NCBI GenBank assembly: GCA_029255685.2
Contig: CM055311.2
Coordinates: 56,255,048 to 56,319,047, forward strand
Origin: Silene conica
Taxonomy: Eukaryota; Streptophyta; Magnoliopsida; Caryophyllales; Caryophyllaceae
Length of the DNA stretch: 64,000 bases
Direction of reading: 5' to 3'
The notes under the pieces were generated by a model that did no database searches, had not been told where the DNA came from, and was given only the letters and a program-made list of their open reading frames with translations. The translations under genes were made by a program, and so were the position numbers. Below are positions 1 to 11,707 of the stretch, one piece after another. The stretch's first letter is position 1, and the number at the start of each line of letters is the position of its first letter.

Positions 1-960
1 ACCTTACCACTCTGCATCAACACACATCCAAGCCCTAACATAGAAGCATCGCAGTAAACATCGAAGTCAACACCAATCTCTGGCAAAGCAAGTACTGGAG
101 CAGAAGTCAACCCGGTCTTCAATTCCTGAAATGAGCTCTCACACTTATCTGTCCAAACAAACTTAGCTTCTTTCTTCAATAACTGAGTCATCGGACGAGC
201 CAGTCTAGAAAAATCCTCAACAAATCGACGGTAGTATCCAACCAAACCGAGGAAACTACGAATCTCTCCCACATCTTTGGGACTCTCCCAATCAACAACG
301 GCCTCAATCTTTGCGGGATCAACCATAACTCCCTCACTAGATATCACATGTCCAAGAAATGCAACCTTAGATAGCCAAAACTCACACTTAGAGAACTTCG
401 CGAACCACTTCTGTCGACGTAAAATCCCAAGTATCAATCGAAGATGTTCGGCATGCTCAGCATCAGTCTTCGAATAAATGAGGATATCATCGATAAACAC
501 TACAACACAAGTGTCTAAGAACTCACTGAACGTCCTGTTCATCTGATCCATGAAGATAGCAGGAGCATTCGTCAAACCAAAAGGCATGACAACGAACTTA
601 AAGTACCCATATCTGGTACGGAAAGCAGTCTTCGCAATATCAGCCTCTCTCACTGGAATCTGATGATAACCGGAATGAAGGTCAATCTTCGAAAATCTGG
701 AAGCACCTCTAAGCTGGTCGAACAAGTCATCAATCATAGGCAAAGGATATTTGTTCTTCACGGTGACTCTGTTCAACTCTCTGTAATCAATGCAAAGTCT
801 CATGGAACCATCTTTCTTCTTGACGAAAAGAACTGGACCACCCCAAGGAGAATCACTCGGTCTAATGAATCCCTTCTCAATCATCTCCTCTAATTGCTGC
901 TTCAACTCTTTCAACTCAGGTGGAGCCATACGGTAGCGAGCCTTAGATATAGGTCTGGTA
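1..960 (-). pseudogene. Reverse transcriptase region of Tekay-like copy A
   Basis: Minus-strand translation gives the RT fingers and palm: the [15 protein letters not shown]-type opening near 860, and the FIDDILIYS catalytic motif near 480-505. The leftmost bases enter the RT-RNase H connection and leave the window. It is a fossil gene and part of the element above. Confidence 0.85.
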
Positions 961-1189
961 CCTGAACAAGCTCAATAGCAAACTCTACATCTCTCTTTGG
1001 CGGTATCCCTGGCAATTCCTCTGGGAAAACATCTGGAAACTCACGAACAATAGCTACATCCTCAAGCTTCGGTAGCGATGGCTTTGCAGCTGAAACAACA
1101 CATAGGAAGCCTTGGCAACCCTCCCTTAGAATATGAGAAGCTTTCATTGAAGAAATAACACGAACACCCTTTTGAGGGCGAGTTCCCCC

Positions 1190-2553
1190 TATAGGAAACA
1201 CGAACTCCTGAAGAACTCCTCAAGCATATTTTCTGGTCGCGACACTCGAAGCGAGCATGGTATCGCGATAACCAATCCATACCGAAAATGTGGCTTGACC
1301 AATAATAATCGGAACATCCCTATGGGAAGAAGAGCAGGAGAAAACATCTCCCGAAGGCAATGAGATAGAAGTCTCCTCAACCACAGAAGACTCTAGAGCT
1401 AGTCTGTCGGCAAACTGGGTCGATATGAACGATAGAGAAGCACCAGTATCAAATAAAATCAGGCACTCAGCGCCAAGAACAGAAAAGATACCGGCAACAA
1501 TGTCTGGATGAGCCACAGCCTCTGCTCTGGTCATCACGAAGATCTTCCCCTTAGCCTTACCTCCTCTAGTCGCTGCGGCAGCAATGGCAGCCTTGCTAAG
1601 TGCGGTGTTCCTCTCAGAACAATCAAAGGATCTATGCCCAATTCCATTACAAGTATAACACTTGTAGGCATTCTTGAAATAGTCAAAACCCGGATGAGGT
1701 GGTTTACCACAACGGCGGCAAACACCAGGAGCAGTATCCGAGTGAACAATAGTCTTAGCAACAGGTGCAGAGAACCTCTCAAATCTCTTCTTCTAGAAGA
1801 AGGCGAAGAAGTGGATGGAACAAACGGTCTCTTCCCCTGATAGATGGATCTCTGGTGTGAAGTCACACTAGCAGCAGCAACTCTGGTCTTAGCATCTATA
1901 ACACGAATGGAACTCTCCGCCCAAATAGCATAATCATAAACCTCAACGAAAGAATTCGAGTCACGGCGGACCATAATCTCGATGCGTGGCCCCAACTTCC
2001 CCCGATAGAAGTAAACTCTCTCAGCCTCATCCCTAACAAACTTCGAAGCGAAATGTGCAAGCTGGTTAAATTTGTCGGTGTACTCCTGAACGGACATCTT
2101 ACCCTGCTTCAAGTCCATGAACTCTTTAAGCCTCTGTGATCTAAGCTCCTTAGAATAAAATCTCGTCTCGAGCTTATCCTTAAAAGCCTCCCAGTCAAAC
2201 AACGGATCCAGAATGAAGGTCGGTCCAGTCAATGCCCACCATCTATCGGCCTCTAAGGTCAAAAAGTGAGTGGGTAGCCGCACTCTATCCTCTCTGCCTA
2301 CCGAGTACATGGTGAAGCTCTTTTCCATCTCACGGAACCACTCAGTAAGAGCTACCGGATCAACCTCGCCTCCATAAGTCTTCACGTGGCTCCTGGACAT
2401 CTGTGATGTTATCCAAGAGAAGCTACAAGGCCGGTTGGCCTCATTGCCTGGCGGTGGAGGAGGAGGAACAGTCTCTGCCTGCTGTCTCTAGTTCTCAAGC
2501 AACTGATGAAGTGCTTGCATTATAGTATTCTCAGCAGCCGTAGTCCTCACCAT
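1190..2553 (-). pseudogene. gag-protease region of Tekay-like copy A
   Basis: Reads on the minus strand from an ATG at 2553 through a proline-rich N-terminus, a retrotransposon gag domain (motif LTLEADRWWALTG), a CCHC knuckle area and an aspartic protease with the active-site string FDTGASLSFI. Residue by residue it is close to copy B. It is broken, so it is treated as a fossil gene. Confidence 0.85.
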
Positions 2554-2705
2554 CCTTCAAAAGAAAAACAAGTGTTAACTTAGCAATTAGCAATCACAAA
2601 TAGACTACAATATAAATCCTTAGATCTAGCCCATCTTTCATTCATTATTTATTTATATGGTCAAGTTAAGGTTGGGGGTCACATGAGTGCGTCGGGAGCA
2701 ATAAT

Positions 2706-2717
2706 GCTCTGAAACCA
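2706..2717 (-). promoter_or_regulatory. Primer binding site of copy A
   Basis: The reverse complement reads TGGTTTCAGAGC, two bases inside the LTR. It is a near match to the TGGTATCAGAGC complement of initiator methionine tRNA used by copy B, and marks the 5' end of the internal region. Confidence 0.8.
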
Positions 2718-3429
2718 ACTGTAAAACCCCTCGCGAAAGCGGAAATAAAAAATCATACAAAGTACTAAAAATGCATCGGAATTAAAATTTTTAACATAAC
2801 TAACATGCGAGGTGAATTAAAAACTTAAACTGAAACTGATATAAACAGAAATAAATAAGTATAACTGTCTAAGTACTGAAAGTAAATATATACAACAGCC
2901 TGGGATGGTGCATCCCTACAGGCACTCAAAACAACAACTGTATCAAAAGTCTAGAGTCTAGCTACGAAGTGTGTAAGTCAAATCGATGATAAGCGGATCA
3001 TCGCTCGCTAGCTCTCAGCAACCCCTGCCAACCTCTTACACGTACCTACATACATGTAAACATGTACGCCACAATCAGTAGGGAGTGACTAGAGTTCTCC
3101 TAGCCACCTTTTCTAACGACACGTAACACAGCAATACAAACAGAATACTCCAACATATAAAAACATGTGAAGCATATAATATCTCAATAACTGAATCGCA
3201 TAACATCATGCAATTACTAATGCAAGGCTCTCAACCAACTTCGGAAACCATTTGGAAGGAGAGCCCGTTTCCCTGCCGGTTGCCCGGCCGGGGGGTCTTT
3301 CAGTCCAAACTATTTACGAAACCGACTAAAGATTTATCTAATGCCTTGGATGAACAATATCAAAGTCAAAGTACCATACTCATCAATATCAACATCTATA
3401 TCTGACACTGTACCAACTCTAGGCAAGCA

Positions 3430-4690
3430 GATAAAACTCACCAAGTATAAGGTTCAGCGGTCAACTTAAGACATAACCTACATACCAAGCAATCAACAAG
3501 TATAAACGTTCAGAGGCGACATCTTAACGCATAACCTAGATACCAAATTCACAATCTCAAGCAAGGACTCAGAGGCGACAACTCAATGCATGGACCTGCT
3601 ATTCAACAAGACACTAGACTCAGAGGCGATAACTCAACGCATGTAGGGATGGCAATGGGTAGGGTCTGGGTAGGGTCCGGCAAGACCCGACCCGACCCGA
3701 AGTAAAAAACCTTAGACCCATACCCGACCCAAACCCTAAAGGGTCTGAAATTAATGGACCCATACCCGACCCTAATGGGTCTTGGTCTGGGTAGGGTCTA
3801 CCCTAGGGTCCAATTTTTTTAACGAGTCATTCAATAAAATGTATCAAAGCTCGAATTAAATTACAAAGTCTTGGTTATATGGATCATTACCCGTACCCGA
3901 CCCTAAATTATATTATTTACCGTACCCAAACTCATCATTTTCATCAATTTCCCCGTTATTCTTAATGGTTATTTGGATATGCGTATAGTATATTAATGAT
4001 AACTAATAAAGGTCATCTGTTTGTGTGTATTATTTGGGTTATTCACGTTCGTATGTGTGTTTTTTCTTTTTCTTTTTCTTTTTTTTAATAAATATAAAGG
4101 TCTAAGGGTCGGGTAGGGTCCCAAGACCAAGACCCGGACCCGACCCGGACTATCTTAAGCAATGACTCAGAGGCGACAACTCAACGCATGGACCTGCTAT
4201 TCAACAAGACACTAGACTCAGAGGCGATAACTCAACGCATGGCCTAACATCCAATTCACAATTACAAGTAAGGAACTCAGAGACTACAACTCAACGCATG
4301 TTTCCCCTACTACACCACAAGACACTATACTCAGAGGCGATAACTCAACGCATGGACTAGCATCCAACACCTACACCCCGGGTAAGGTATTACAACCTGA
4401 CTGCCCCGTTGTGCAGTTGCTCTACTCGTCAGACTCAGAGGCCAATTTAAAGCATGTCCTGACGCGATCACTCAAACATGTCTGGGCTCAGAGGCGACAT
4501 CTCAACGCATATCCCAGACACGACAATCAAACACGTATAGGGCTCAGTGCCGACATCTCAACGCATACCCCCATACATGACAAACAAACACATATAGGGC
4601 TCAGAGGCGACATCTCAACGCATACCCCTATATATGACAAACAACCTACGTATTAAGTTCAGAGGCGACATCTTAACGCATAACTTAACA
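3430..4690 (-). repeat. Stem-loop array of LTR A
   Basis: About ten units at 50-70 bp spacing, interrupted by the 508-bp insert. On the minus strand each unit reads stem, then a loop close to ATATGCGTTGAGATGTCGCC TCTGA, then the complementary stem. Examples are ATATAGGG/CCCTATAT near 4570-4640 and GTCTGGG/CCCAGAC near 4480-4530. It corresponds in position to the array at 38776-39280 in copy B. Confidence 0.75.
3644..4151. mobile_element. hAT-like non-autonomous insert within LTR A
   Basis: A 508-bp segment beginning TAGGGATGGCAATGGGTAGG and rich at both ends in GGGTCGGGT/ACCCGACCC strings, the style of plant hAT-derived MITEs. No coding capacity. The right end has no clean copy of the left terminus, and no 8-bp target duplication is visible. 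Instead the insert is flanked by 90-bp direct repeats of LTR sequence (3554-3643 and 4152-4241). Family assignment is therefore tentative. Confidence 0.5.
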
Positions 4691-4970
4691 CGCATCACTA
4701 CAATGGCATTCAATTCAATAACTAAACCTTAGTTCTTATCGCTTATACTTCTAAACAACACTTAATTGATCCCGTGAACTAAGTTGAGGGAGAGTCGGTT
4801 TCCCTTTCGGTTACCCGACCGGGGGGTCTCTATCCTCTCTCCATTCCCGAACCCAATATAGTGTCGTCCATCCTCCGGGGACCTCAAACATACATATAAG
4901 GTACACGGAACGAATCTCAAACAAAACCGATTAACCGTTTAAAAGTTATAAACTGTTTTAATGAGAACAG

Positions 4971-5275
4971 GCGCTCTTAGCCAGTCTGGGACCGTCTGCC
5001 GGTCAGCCGGCTGGGAGTCCCTTCCCATGCCTTCCTTACAAATCTGAAAAAAAGAAGAAGAGACTCTCAGCCGGTGGACCGTCTGCTGGTCTGCCGGCTG
5101 GGAATCCCTCTACTTGAAATCAACCAAACAAAGGGAAGAGGCTCTCAGCCGGTGGACCGTCTGCCGGCCTGCCGGCTGGGAGTCCCTCCCAAAGCCTTCT
5201 TTACAAATTTCCCAAATCCAAGGAGGGATTCTGAGCTGGTCGACCGGCGGCCGACCTGCCGGCTCAAAATTCCTT
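4971..5275. repeat. GC-rich hairpin array of LTR A, main part
   Basis: Four units of about 48 bp in an AT-rich background. Each has the form ...AGCCGG..ACCG..(T/G)GCCGG..TGCCGGCT..., with flanking arms that pair (for example CTCAGCCGG with CCGGCTGGGA). A fifth unit lies beyond the CACTA insertion at 8092-8134, with arms GACTCTGAGCCGG and CCGGCTCAAAGTC. Peptide frames across it (Arg-Pro-Ala-Gly repeats) are not taken as genes. Confidence 0.8.
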
Positions 5276-7410
5276 CCCCAAACTCAGCATTTCAAAAACA
5301 CCACTACTACAAAATGGCCCTTGCGCCACGATTTATGTCACGGGAATTCATAATTCGTGACCTAAATTTGCTTAGTCACGGGAAAAAAAAGTCCCCTTCC
5401 TTCAAAATTAATTGGTAAAAAAATTTATGTCACGGGAAAATATATCCGTGACAAATAATTGTTTTTCGTCACGAATTAAGCCATGACCGTGGCTAACAAA
5501 TGCGTTTAGTCACGCATCAAGTCACGAACGTGGCTAATAATTATTTTTAGCCACAATGTCGTGGCTAATTATGATTTATTGACACAGGTAAGTTAACCGT
5601 GACTAATTACTGTGCTTAGCCACACTGAATTCTTAACGTGGCTAATTATGATTTATTGTCACAGCTAAATTATCCGTGACTATATTGCTCTTAGCCACAC
5701 ACTGAATTCTTACCGTGGCTAATTGTGATTTATTGTCACAAGTAAATTACCCGTGACTAGTTATTACTCTTAGCTACGCACTGTATTTTTCTGTGGCAAA
5801 AAGTCAATTGCGCCACAATTTAGGTTACAGTCGTGGCTAATAATCATTTTTGCCACGAACAATGTCACACCCATGGCAAATATATATTTAGCCACAGATC
5901 ATTCCGTGGCCAATATTTCTTTAGGCACGGCTTACATATTTGCTTAGCCACAAAACTAGTAACAAACACCAGCGGCTAAGATTTTCTTCAGACTTGTATA
6001 AAGATATTTCATGTTAAGGTAAACGTAAAAACTTGGTTTTGTAAGAAATAAAAGGAAAATACAAAAGCTGAATGAAACTTAATCAAATATACGTAATATG
6101 AAAAATTTAAATGTAAAATTTTGAAAATATTTTGATTAATTTAATAAATATTTGGTATTTTTTTATTTAGTCTAATAAGAAATGTAAAACTTCAATAAAA
6201 TGATACACACGTAAAGAAAATTACCATCGTCTTAAACTTTTTTTAATTTTTTACAGACTAGAATAATATTTAATGGTTTTTTTCATAACATCGATAATTT
6301 AATAAATAATTAATTCTTTTTTTGTTAAATTTTATAATATCGAATAACATTATTTAGAGACCGCATCATCTAAAGAGACAGTATGTCCAATTAAATAATT
6401 AACTTATTAACACCTATCATTGGGAAGTCTGAAAGTAATATACTGTTAAGCTTTTCATTAGAAAATTGATTTACAACTTTATTTGTAAAATATTTCTAGA
6501 AGAACTTGAATTCGAGATGTTAAATTGGAAAAAAATTGGGGAAGTTTTTAAGGAGAAAAAAAGAAAAGACAATTCGATTTAAAATATGATTAAATAAAAA
6601 AAAGTAGTCTGAAAAATTAAATTCAAAATGATTTCCAACAAATCATTGAATAAAATGGAAAAAAACATATTTATAAAACAACCGATATAAAAAAAATCAA
6701 TATAGAAAAACATTTTAATTATTGAAAATGAGCATATCACACCGAAAAGTAATATGGAAATTAAAATAATAGATTTACATGTATAAATAATGTGAAATTT
6801 TTTTGACAAAAAGAAATATCAAAAATAATGAAAAGAAATCAATTTAGAGAAAACAAAAATTTTACGATCTTTACTGTGTTATTTGGCAAAAACTGAATAT
6901 TTTCGAGTTAATAATGTCTTGGTCATTTATTTTAGTAATAAAACTCGGTCATTGATACCCATATGTAATCATTATTCAAAAGTGATCTTTATTTAGTAAA
7001 GAGTGATTAAACTTTTTTTTCTTTACAAATACGACGATCTTACAAATAGTATTTGTGTGGAAAAATATATGAAAAAATGGATAAAAGAGAAATAAAATTA
7101 AAATGCCGACAAATGAAAAAAAAAATAATATATTAGGGAAAAAAATATAAGGAAAATTTGATTAAATAGTTTGGAGAAAATGGTTTTGTTGACTCGAGCA
7201 AAAAAAGACCCGAGCATCATAAGTCGGGAGGTCAACATTGAAAACTCGAGTAATTTGAGAAAAATAATAATTTTTCGCAAAAATATGTAAATCATTTAAT
7301 ATTTTTTCGCACAAATAATAGTGAAGGTAATTTAGAAGAAAAGAATATAATTTAAAAAAGTTTCAAAATGTTAACTATATCAACAAGCTTAAGTTTCAAT
7401 TTCGGTAGCT

Positions 7411-7480
7411 CATCATAAGAATTCCACAGTTAAGCGTGCTCAGGCTAGAGTAGTCTTGGGATGGGTGACCTCCTGGGAAG
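7411..7480 (+). ncRNA. 5S rRNA-derived segment inside the CACTA element
   Basis: Contains GTTAAGCGTGCT, GAGAGTAGT-like TAGAGTAGT, and GGATGGGTGACCTCCTGGGA in the order and spacing of plant 5S rRNA from about position 40 to 105. These are the strings covering the internal pol III promoter (A box, intermediate element, C box). The 5' and 3' ends of a full 5S gene are missing, so it is not a working rRNA gene. It could be a scrap of a Cassandra-type TRIM or of a 5S-derived SINE; no flanking LTR was recognised. Confidence 0.7.
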
Positions 7481-7577
7481 GATATACGATTCACAAAAGT
7501 GAATGACTTATGATTATAAGTCACGAGTTGAGATAACTAGCCAAGCAAGGATTAAAGCTTCACAAGATTCCATATGT

Positions 7578-7767
7578 AACCAAATGTGTGTGGTAGTGTG
7601 GTGGTTGCTCACCTCATCCCTTAATCATGAGGTCAGGGGTTCGATCCCTACCTATGGGAATGGAGCAACTCTTTGGCCAGCCGTTTACTTCTTCGTGAGA
7701 GCACCCACGGCGAGGGGATTATACACCATTGTCGACGGTGGACACCCCGGTTTAGACCCAAAAAAAA
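7578..7767 (+). mobile_element. tRNA-derived SINE
   Basis: About 190 bp with an A-box-like TGGTAGTGTGGTGG near 7591 and a clear B box GGTTCGATCCC at 7638-7648, ending in an A-rich tail. It is flanked by a 14-bp duplication, AAGATTCCATATGT, at 7564-7577 and 7768-7781. That fixes both ends and shows L1-type insertion into the CACTA element. The duplication is perfect, so insertion was recent on this time scale. Confidence 0.88.
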
Positions 7768-8501
7768 AAGATTCCATATGTGAAAATATTTTCATTATAA
7801 GAAAAAAATAATATTTTACATTTGGTTTATTTATTTTTTTGTTTGCCACGGGAATAATTTTGGTCACGAGAATAAATTTTTGGCCATGGGAATTATTAGC
7901 CACGTGAGAATCTGTGGCTAAAAATATAATTTTAGCCACGTTCTTGTTTTTCCCGTGGCTATCTGTTAGCCACGGCTACTTGGGCCACGGAAGGTATTTT
8001 CGTGGCAAAAAGCTTTAGCCACGGGAAATTAGTACTTGCGCCACGAATTTGGCCGTGGCCCAAGTGCTCAATTGTAGCAGTGCACAACTTTGACTCTGAG
8101 CCGGCTGCCGGTCAGCCTACCGGCTCAAAGTCCCTGCACGAAAATCGCAATATTTCCCATATGACTCAAATCTTCACATATCGATTCTAAATTCCACAAT
8201 TGCAACCAACACATATTACCCAGCATCTATAAGACTTATTTACATCAAAAACAAGTATCAATTTCCACATTAACACCCTAACAAGTTCATACTTTTTATT
8301 CGTCTTAAGCATAAGATTTCTGAAATTTCAACAACTAAGCATAAGGAACACAATCAAAGCATGTGAAAGTCATTCTCATGTACTCCTAGCATGATTCTAA
8401 GTCTTAACAACAAATACTATGCACAAAATCAGAAACTAAAACCATCAAAGTCAAGAGAAACATGCTAATATCACAATAAAGGCCGAGTTTCTCATTATCG
8501 T

Positions 8502-8577
8502 CACCTCTAAAGCGTTTTTGCTCCAAGCTCCTTTTCAATGATGTAGCTATCCACGTCCGGATCCTCTAAATCTTCTC
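8502..8577 (-). other. Conserved leader block of LTR A
   Basis: Minus-strand block preceded by an intron-like segment (about 8578-8712, 135 bp) with a pyrimidine-rich ...TTGTAG end. It aligns with 37647-37735 in copy B and with 62210-62300 in copy C, and adjoins the string GATAATGAGAAACTCGGCC (identical to copy B). See findings. Confidence 0.6.
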
Positions 8578-9078
8578 CTACAACAAGAAAAACGACTTTG
8601 AGAAGCTAAAATCGGATTCTACCAAAAACAGACCATTTTTCAAGTTGGATGAAATGGAAAAGTGATAGATGTCTTGCAAATTTCAAGAGGATTTCAGAAA
8701 TGTATAACTTGCCTTGGTTTGGAAATCGGATGATGACTGAAAATCGATTTGAAGTTTGAAGGATTTGAAGGAGGAAATGAGAAATAAGGAAGCAGTGTTA
8801 TGTTTTGTGAAAGATGAATGTGTCGACATACACAATGAGGTTTAGGGTTCTAATTGTCCTTTTCCGTTTAAATGAAAACGGGCTTTTGAATGTGAACGGG
8901 ATTTTATGAGACGGACTTAACTTGTCAAGTTATATTCGTCTTAAGGACTTAAGGTTCTTAAGACGGATCTTAACGAATTATTAAAATACCTTCACAATAA
9001 ATATTAAAATATTATTTTATTCCGTAAAAATAATTAAAAACCTTTAAAATATAATTTACGAAAATACGGGATGTTACA

Positions 9079-9236
9079 ATGTCAAACTCTAGTCAGCCAA
9101 TCATTACCGATTAATGTTGGTCAGTTGACTATATCAAATATCGGATCGTCCCTTGCATATTCTTTTCATAAGATTTATGACAATGATTTTTATCACTGTC
9201 GTGATCGCACTATTGTTGAGGACACATTTCCCAACA
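9079..9236 (-). repeat. 3' LTR fragment of the copia-type element
   Basis: The 158 bp match 24316-24473. The remainder of this LTR lies beyond the left window edge, on the other side of Tekay copy A. Bases 9079-9083 (ATGTC) are the likely target duplication of copy A. Confidence 0.88.
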
Positions 9237-9250
9237 ATCTCCCACTTGTC

Positions 9251-11700
9251 CTCGACAAGTGTGCATCACCAATTCTCTTGTCCTTTTACGTCATCTCCCA
9301 CTCAATGCAAGGTGTCTTCCAGGTCGTACTTGCATTTGATCATATCTTGAGCGGTTTTCGATCTCGATCTGGAGATTTAACTGCTTTGACCGGAATTATC
9401 TACCATAGATACCTTCCGAGCGTGGCCACGCATTTTCAGTTAAAGTTCTCCTCGAGTGGCCCTGAGATTTAAGACAACCCCGACGAGGGACTGGACAATT
9501 CCTATCCTACTGTTCCCTTTGACTAATACAATCCATCATGACCCAAAAGAAGTCCATTTGACCCCCTTTAACGGTTGATCTTAGAGCAAAAATCAAAGTC
9601 AATCTGAGGCTGTGTCACCTTGGGCGAACAGTCTCAAGTCTAAGAATCGACTCATGTGAATAATATAGTAGCTCTCGCCACGACCAGGCTAATTATAAAA
9701 TTTCCAGAACTCTATAAGCGGTCACTAAATGCCCGACAGAGTGCCTCTTGCAGTCTGCCTATGTGATCGACTAGTCATCCCTTATGACTCTATGGCATTT
9801 GAACTTGCCATCAATCGCCTCACACTCTAGTCACTTCGAGATGTCACCTCATAAAAGCGACTATGGGCTAAACAAAGTTAATCCAGTTCACTTATGGGGT
9901 TCAAAATTGTCTCTTACAACCCATTTGGATTTCACAAAGTATATAATAATTGTGAGTTAATAATAACTCAAACGATAAGAGTGATAGTTGAGTGCGAACA
10001 GTCAATACGATATTACTGCTCCACATAAACAATCTATGATGCTCATACATCAATTTGTATTAATGGTTTACTATGTGAATATACCATATCTTCACATCCT
10101 TTAACCTACAAATTCTGGTTTCCTTACGACTCATATTATCTCGCATAATATGATCTTATTCAAGTACATTTCAAGTCCTTACACTCGACTCGAGTCTCCT
10201 TACCTTAAGGAAGCTCCCACTGTTTTTTTAAAACTCATGACATGTCATCCTTATGAACATTGTCACATTGTACTAGAATTCATATTGTAGTTGACCTAGA
10301 TTCGATCCACTAGTTCTCCTCGAGAAACTTATATCGAAATAAGGTATTATTTCAACTTTTGGCATTTTAATCAAGGTTATATGAATTATCATTTTCATAT
10401 CTTGGATTCATATCCAAACCTTGTAAATTGATCGTTGACGTTTCATTATCATATAATACTCACTTATGATTTATGTTCTTAACATACATTCATCTAGAAT
10501 TGAAACCTCATATTCTTTAACTTTTAAAGAATCACCATTCTCTCTTAATGGTAGGCTCTGTTTCTTTAATAACTTTTCTCCCACTGAATTTCGTATCACT
10601 ATCTATCTTCATAGTGTTTAGGTAGTAACTCCTTCAAACATCTTCTCAACTCATAATGAACATTTCATTTTTATTTACTTCAAACATTTTCTCAACTCGC
10701 TATGAACATTTCATTTTCATTTTCCTTCCCACGGAAAGAATATTAGTATTATCACGAGAACGGGAGACGATTTCTTCTCTATTATCTTTATAAAACAGAA
10801 ACATTAACATCATGGAAACGATTTCCTTCCGTTAACACATACGTGGTTCCCTTTGTCCTCTCTAGGAACTAATGACAACATATGGAACATTTCCTTTTTG
10901 TGTCCTCGCGTAGTTTCTTCTGTGTCCTCTCGTAGTTTCTTCTATCCAATCTTTTAGAGTTCTTCTTAAGGACTCCTTATAGGACTCTTCTCTAAGATCC
11001 TATGTTTATTTCATTGGTTTGCGGGCGTAGAATTTCTCCCACTCTATCCTTTAAAATAACCGTTATTTAAGAAGGATAGCATTTTCGCCCGTCAACAATG
11101 TATTGGATAAAGAATTATGTGAGTAGTGAGACATTAGTTCTCTTATTTATTTAAGGTGAACATCCTATAATGAATTAACGTTCTCATGTTTGAGTTTGAA
11201 GTATTTCACGTGGTGTGATTCTCGTTTTAAGTAAGTCGCATTACTTTTATAATGATCCTATCATGTCAAGCGTACGGTGAAATATTCAAGGTAATTTATT
11301 ACGATCTATGAAAATCGTATCAACTCATGTTATGTATCACACAAAAGCATTTTAAAAAAACAACATATTTGATTAAGAACAAAAAAGATGACTTAGGTTG
11401 AAAACCAAGTCACCAATATTCAAATTACAACCATTGTTTTGAAATAACAAGATTCTTGTCATACAAGAAATACAACGTTCTTAAACTAAAATGCAAAATG
11501 AAAGAAGACATAAAAATGAAAATTAGAGCCATGCTCTTCATGTCTTCAATCTGGGATGCTACCTTAGCCATCCATGGAAGGAACTTCAAGCTTCCTTCTC
11601 CTTCTCCTTGCCTTTATCTTTGGTAGGAGCCCCTTTATAAACAATTTATAAATGGGTGGGAATCAATAATTTGTATCAATATACAAAAATTGATTAAATA
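9251..11700 (-). other. Non-coding 3' internal region of the copia-type element
   Basis: Sits where copia pol would be expected. Only short frames are present on either strand, and no integrase, RT or RNase H motif could be read. It is moderately AT-rich with no internal repeats that I could see. Confidence 0.65.
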
Positions 11701-11707
11701 ACATGAA

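Larger units (their letters stand above)
5302..8082. mobile_element. Non-autonomous CACTA (CMC-EnSpm) transposon
   Basis: The left end reads CACTACTACAAAATGG and the right end, in reverse complement, CACTGCTACAATTGAG. Both are flanked by the 3-bp duplication CAC (5299-5301 and 8083-8085), the hallmark of this superfamily. Dense subterminal repeats follow each end: GCCACGG, CCGTGGC and GTGACTA motifs at 5320-5990 and 7845-8065. The middle (6000-7400) is AT-rich with no transposase frame, so it must be mobilised in trans. It cuts the GC hairpin array of LTR A and so is younger than that LTR. It carries a SINE and a 5S-like segment (separate entries). Confidence 0.9.
1..9078 (-). mobile_element. 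Tekay-like Ty3/gypsy element, copy A (5' half; continues left of window)
   Basis: Chromovirus-type LTR retrotransposon on the minus strand. From right to left: a long LTR (2720-9078), a primer binding site, a gag region starting at 2553, zinc knuckles near 1640-1720, an aspartic protease near 1200-1540 (DTGAS motif), and reverse transcriptase from about 950 down to the window edge. Integrase and the other LTR lie outside. Protein order and sequence match copy B at 37139-47545, but the LTR is clearly more diverged, so this is an older insertion. It is broken, with about three breaks in the visible coding half, and its LTR has received at least two further insertions. It sits inside the LTR of the copia-type element that continues at 9079; the same 158 bp is found uninterrupted at 24316-24473. 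Confidence 0.9.
2720..9078 (-). repeat. LTR of Tekay-like copy A, enlarged by insertions
   Basis: Read on the minus strand the LTR starts TGTAACATCCCGTATTTTCG at 9078 and ends at 2720 in ...GGGGTTTTACA, the same ends as the copy B LTRs. Removing the CACTA (2781 bp) and the 508-bp insert with its 90-bp flanking duplication leaves about 3 kb, close to the 2869 bp of copy B. It holds, in LTR order, the conserved leader block (8502-8577), GC hairpins (8092-8134 and 4971-5275), a GC motif (4786-4834), the loop array (about 3430-4690) and a second GC motif (3256-3302). Confidence 0.88.

Noticed and set aside
6579-7295. Phe/Ile-rich minus-strand frames in the first CACTA
   Set aside because: AT-rich sequence gives hydrophobic frames by composition; no transposase motif.
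7411-7480. Functional 5S rRNA gene
   Set aside because: Both ends of the 5S sequence are missing, with several mismatches; only a derived segment is present.
7503-7811. 102-codon plus-strand frame
   Set aside because: It spans the SINE and its duplications; the B box and tail explain the sequence.
9071-9472. 133-codon plus-strand frame at the LTR junction
   Set aside because: Crosses the boundary between two elements, antisense to both; no domain.
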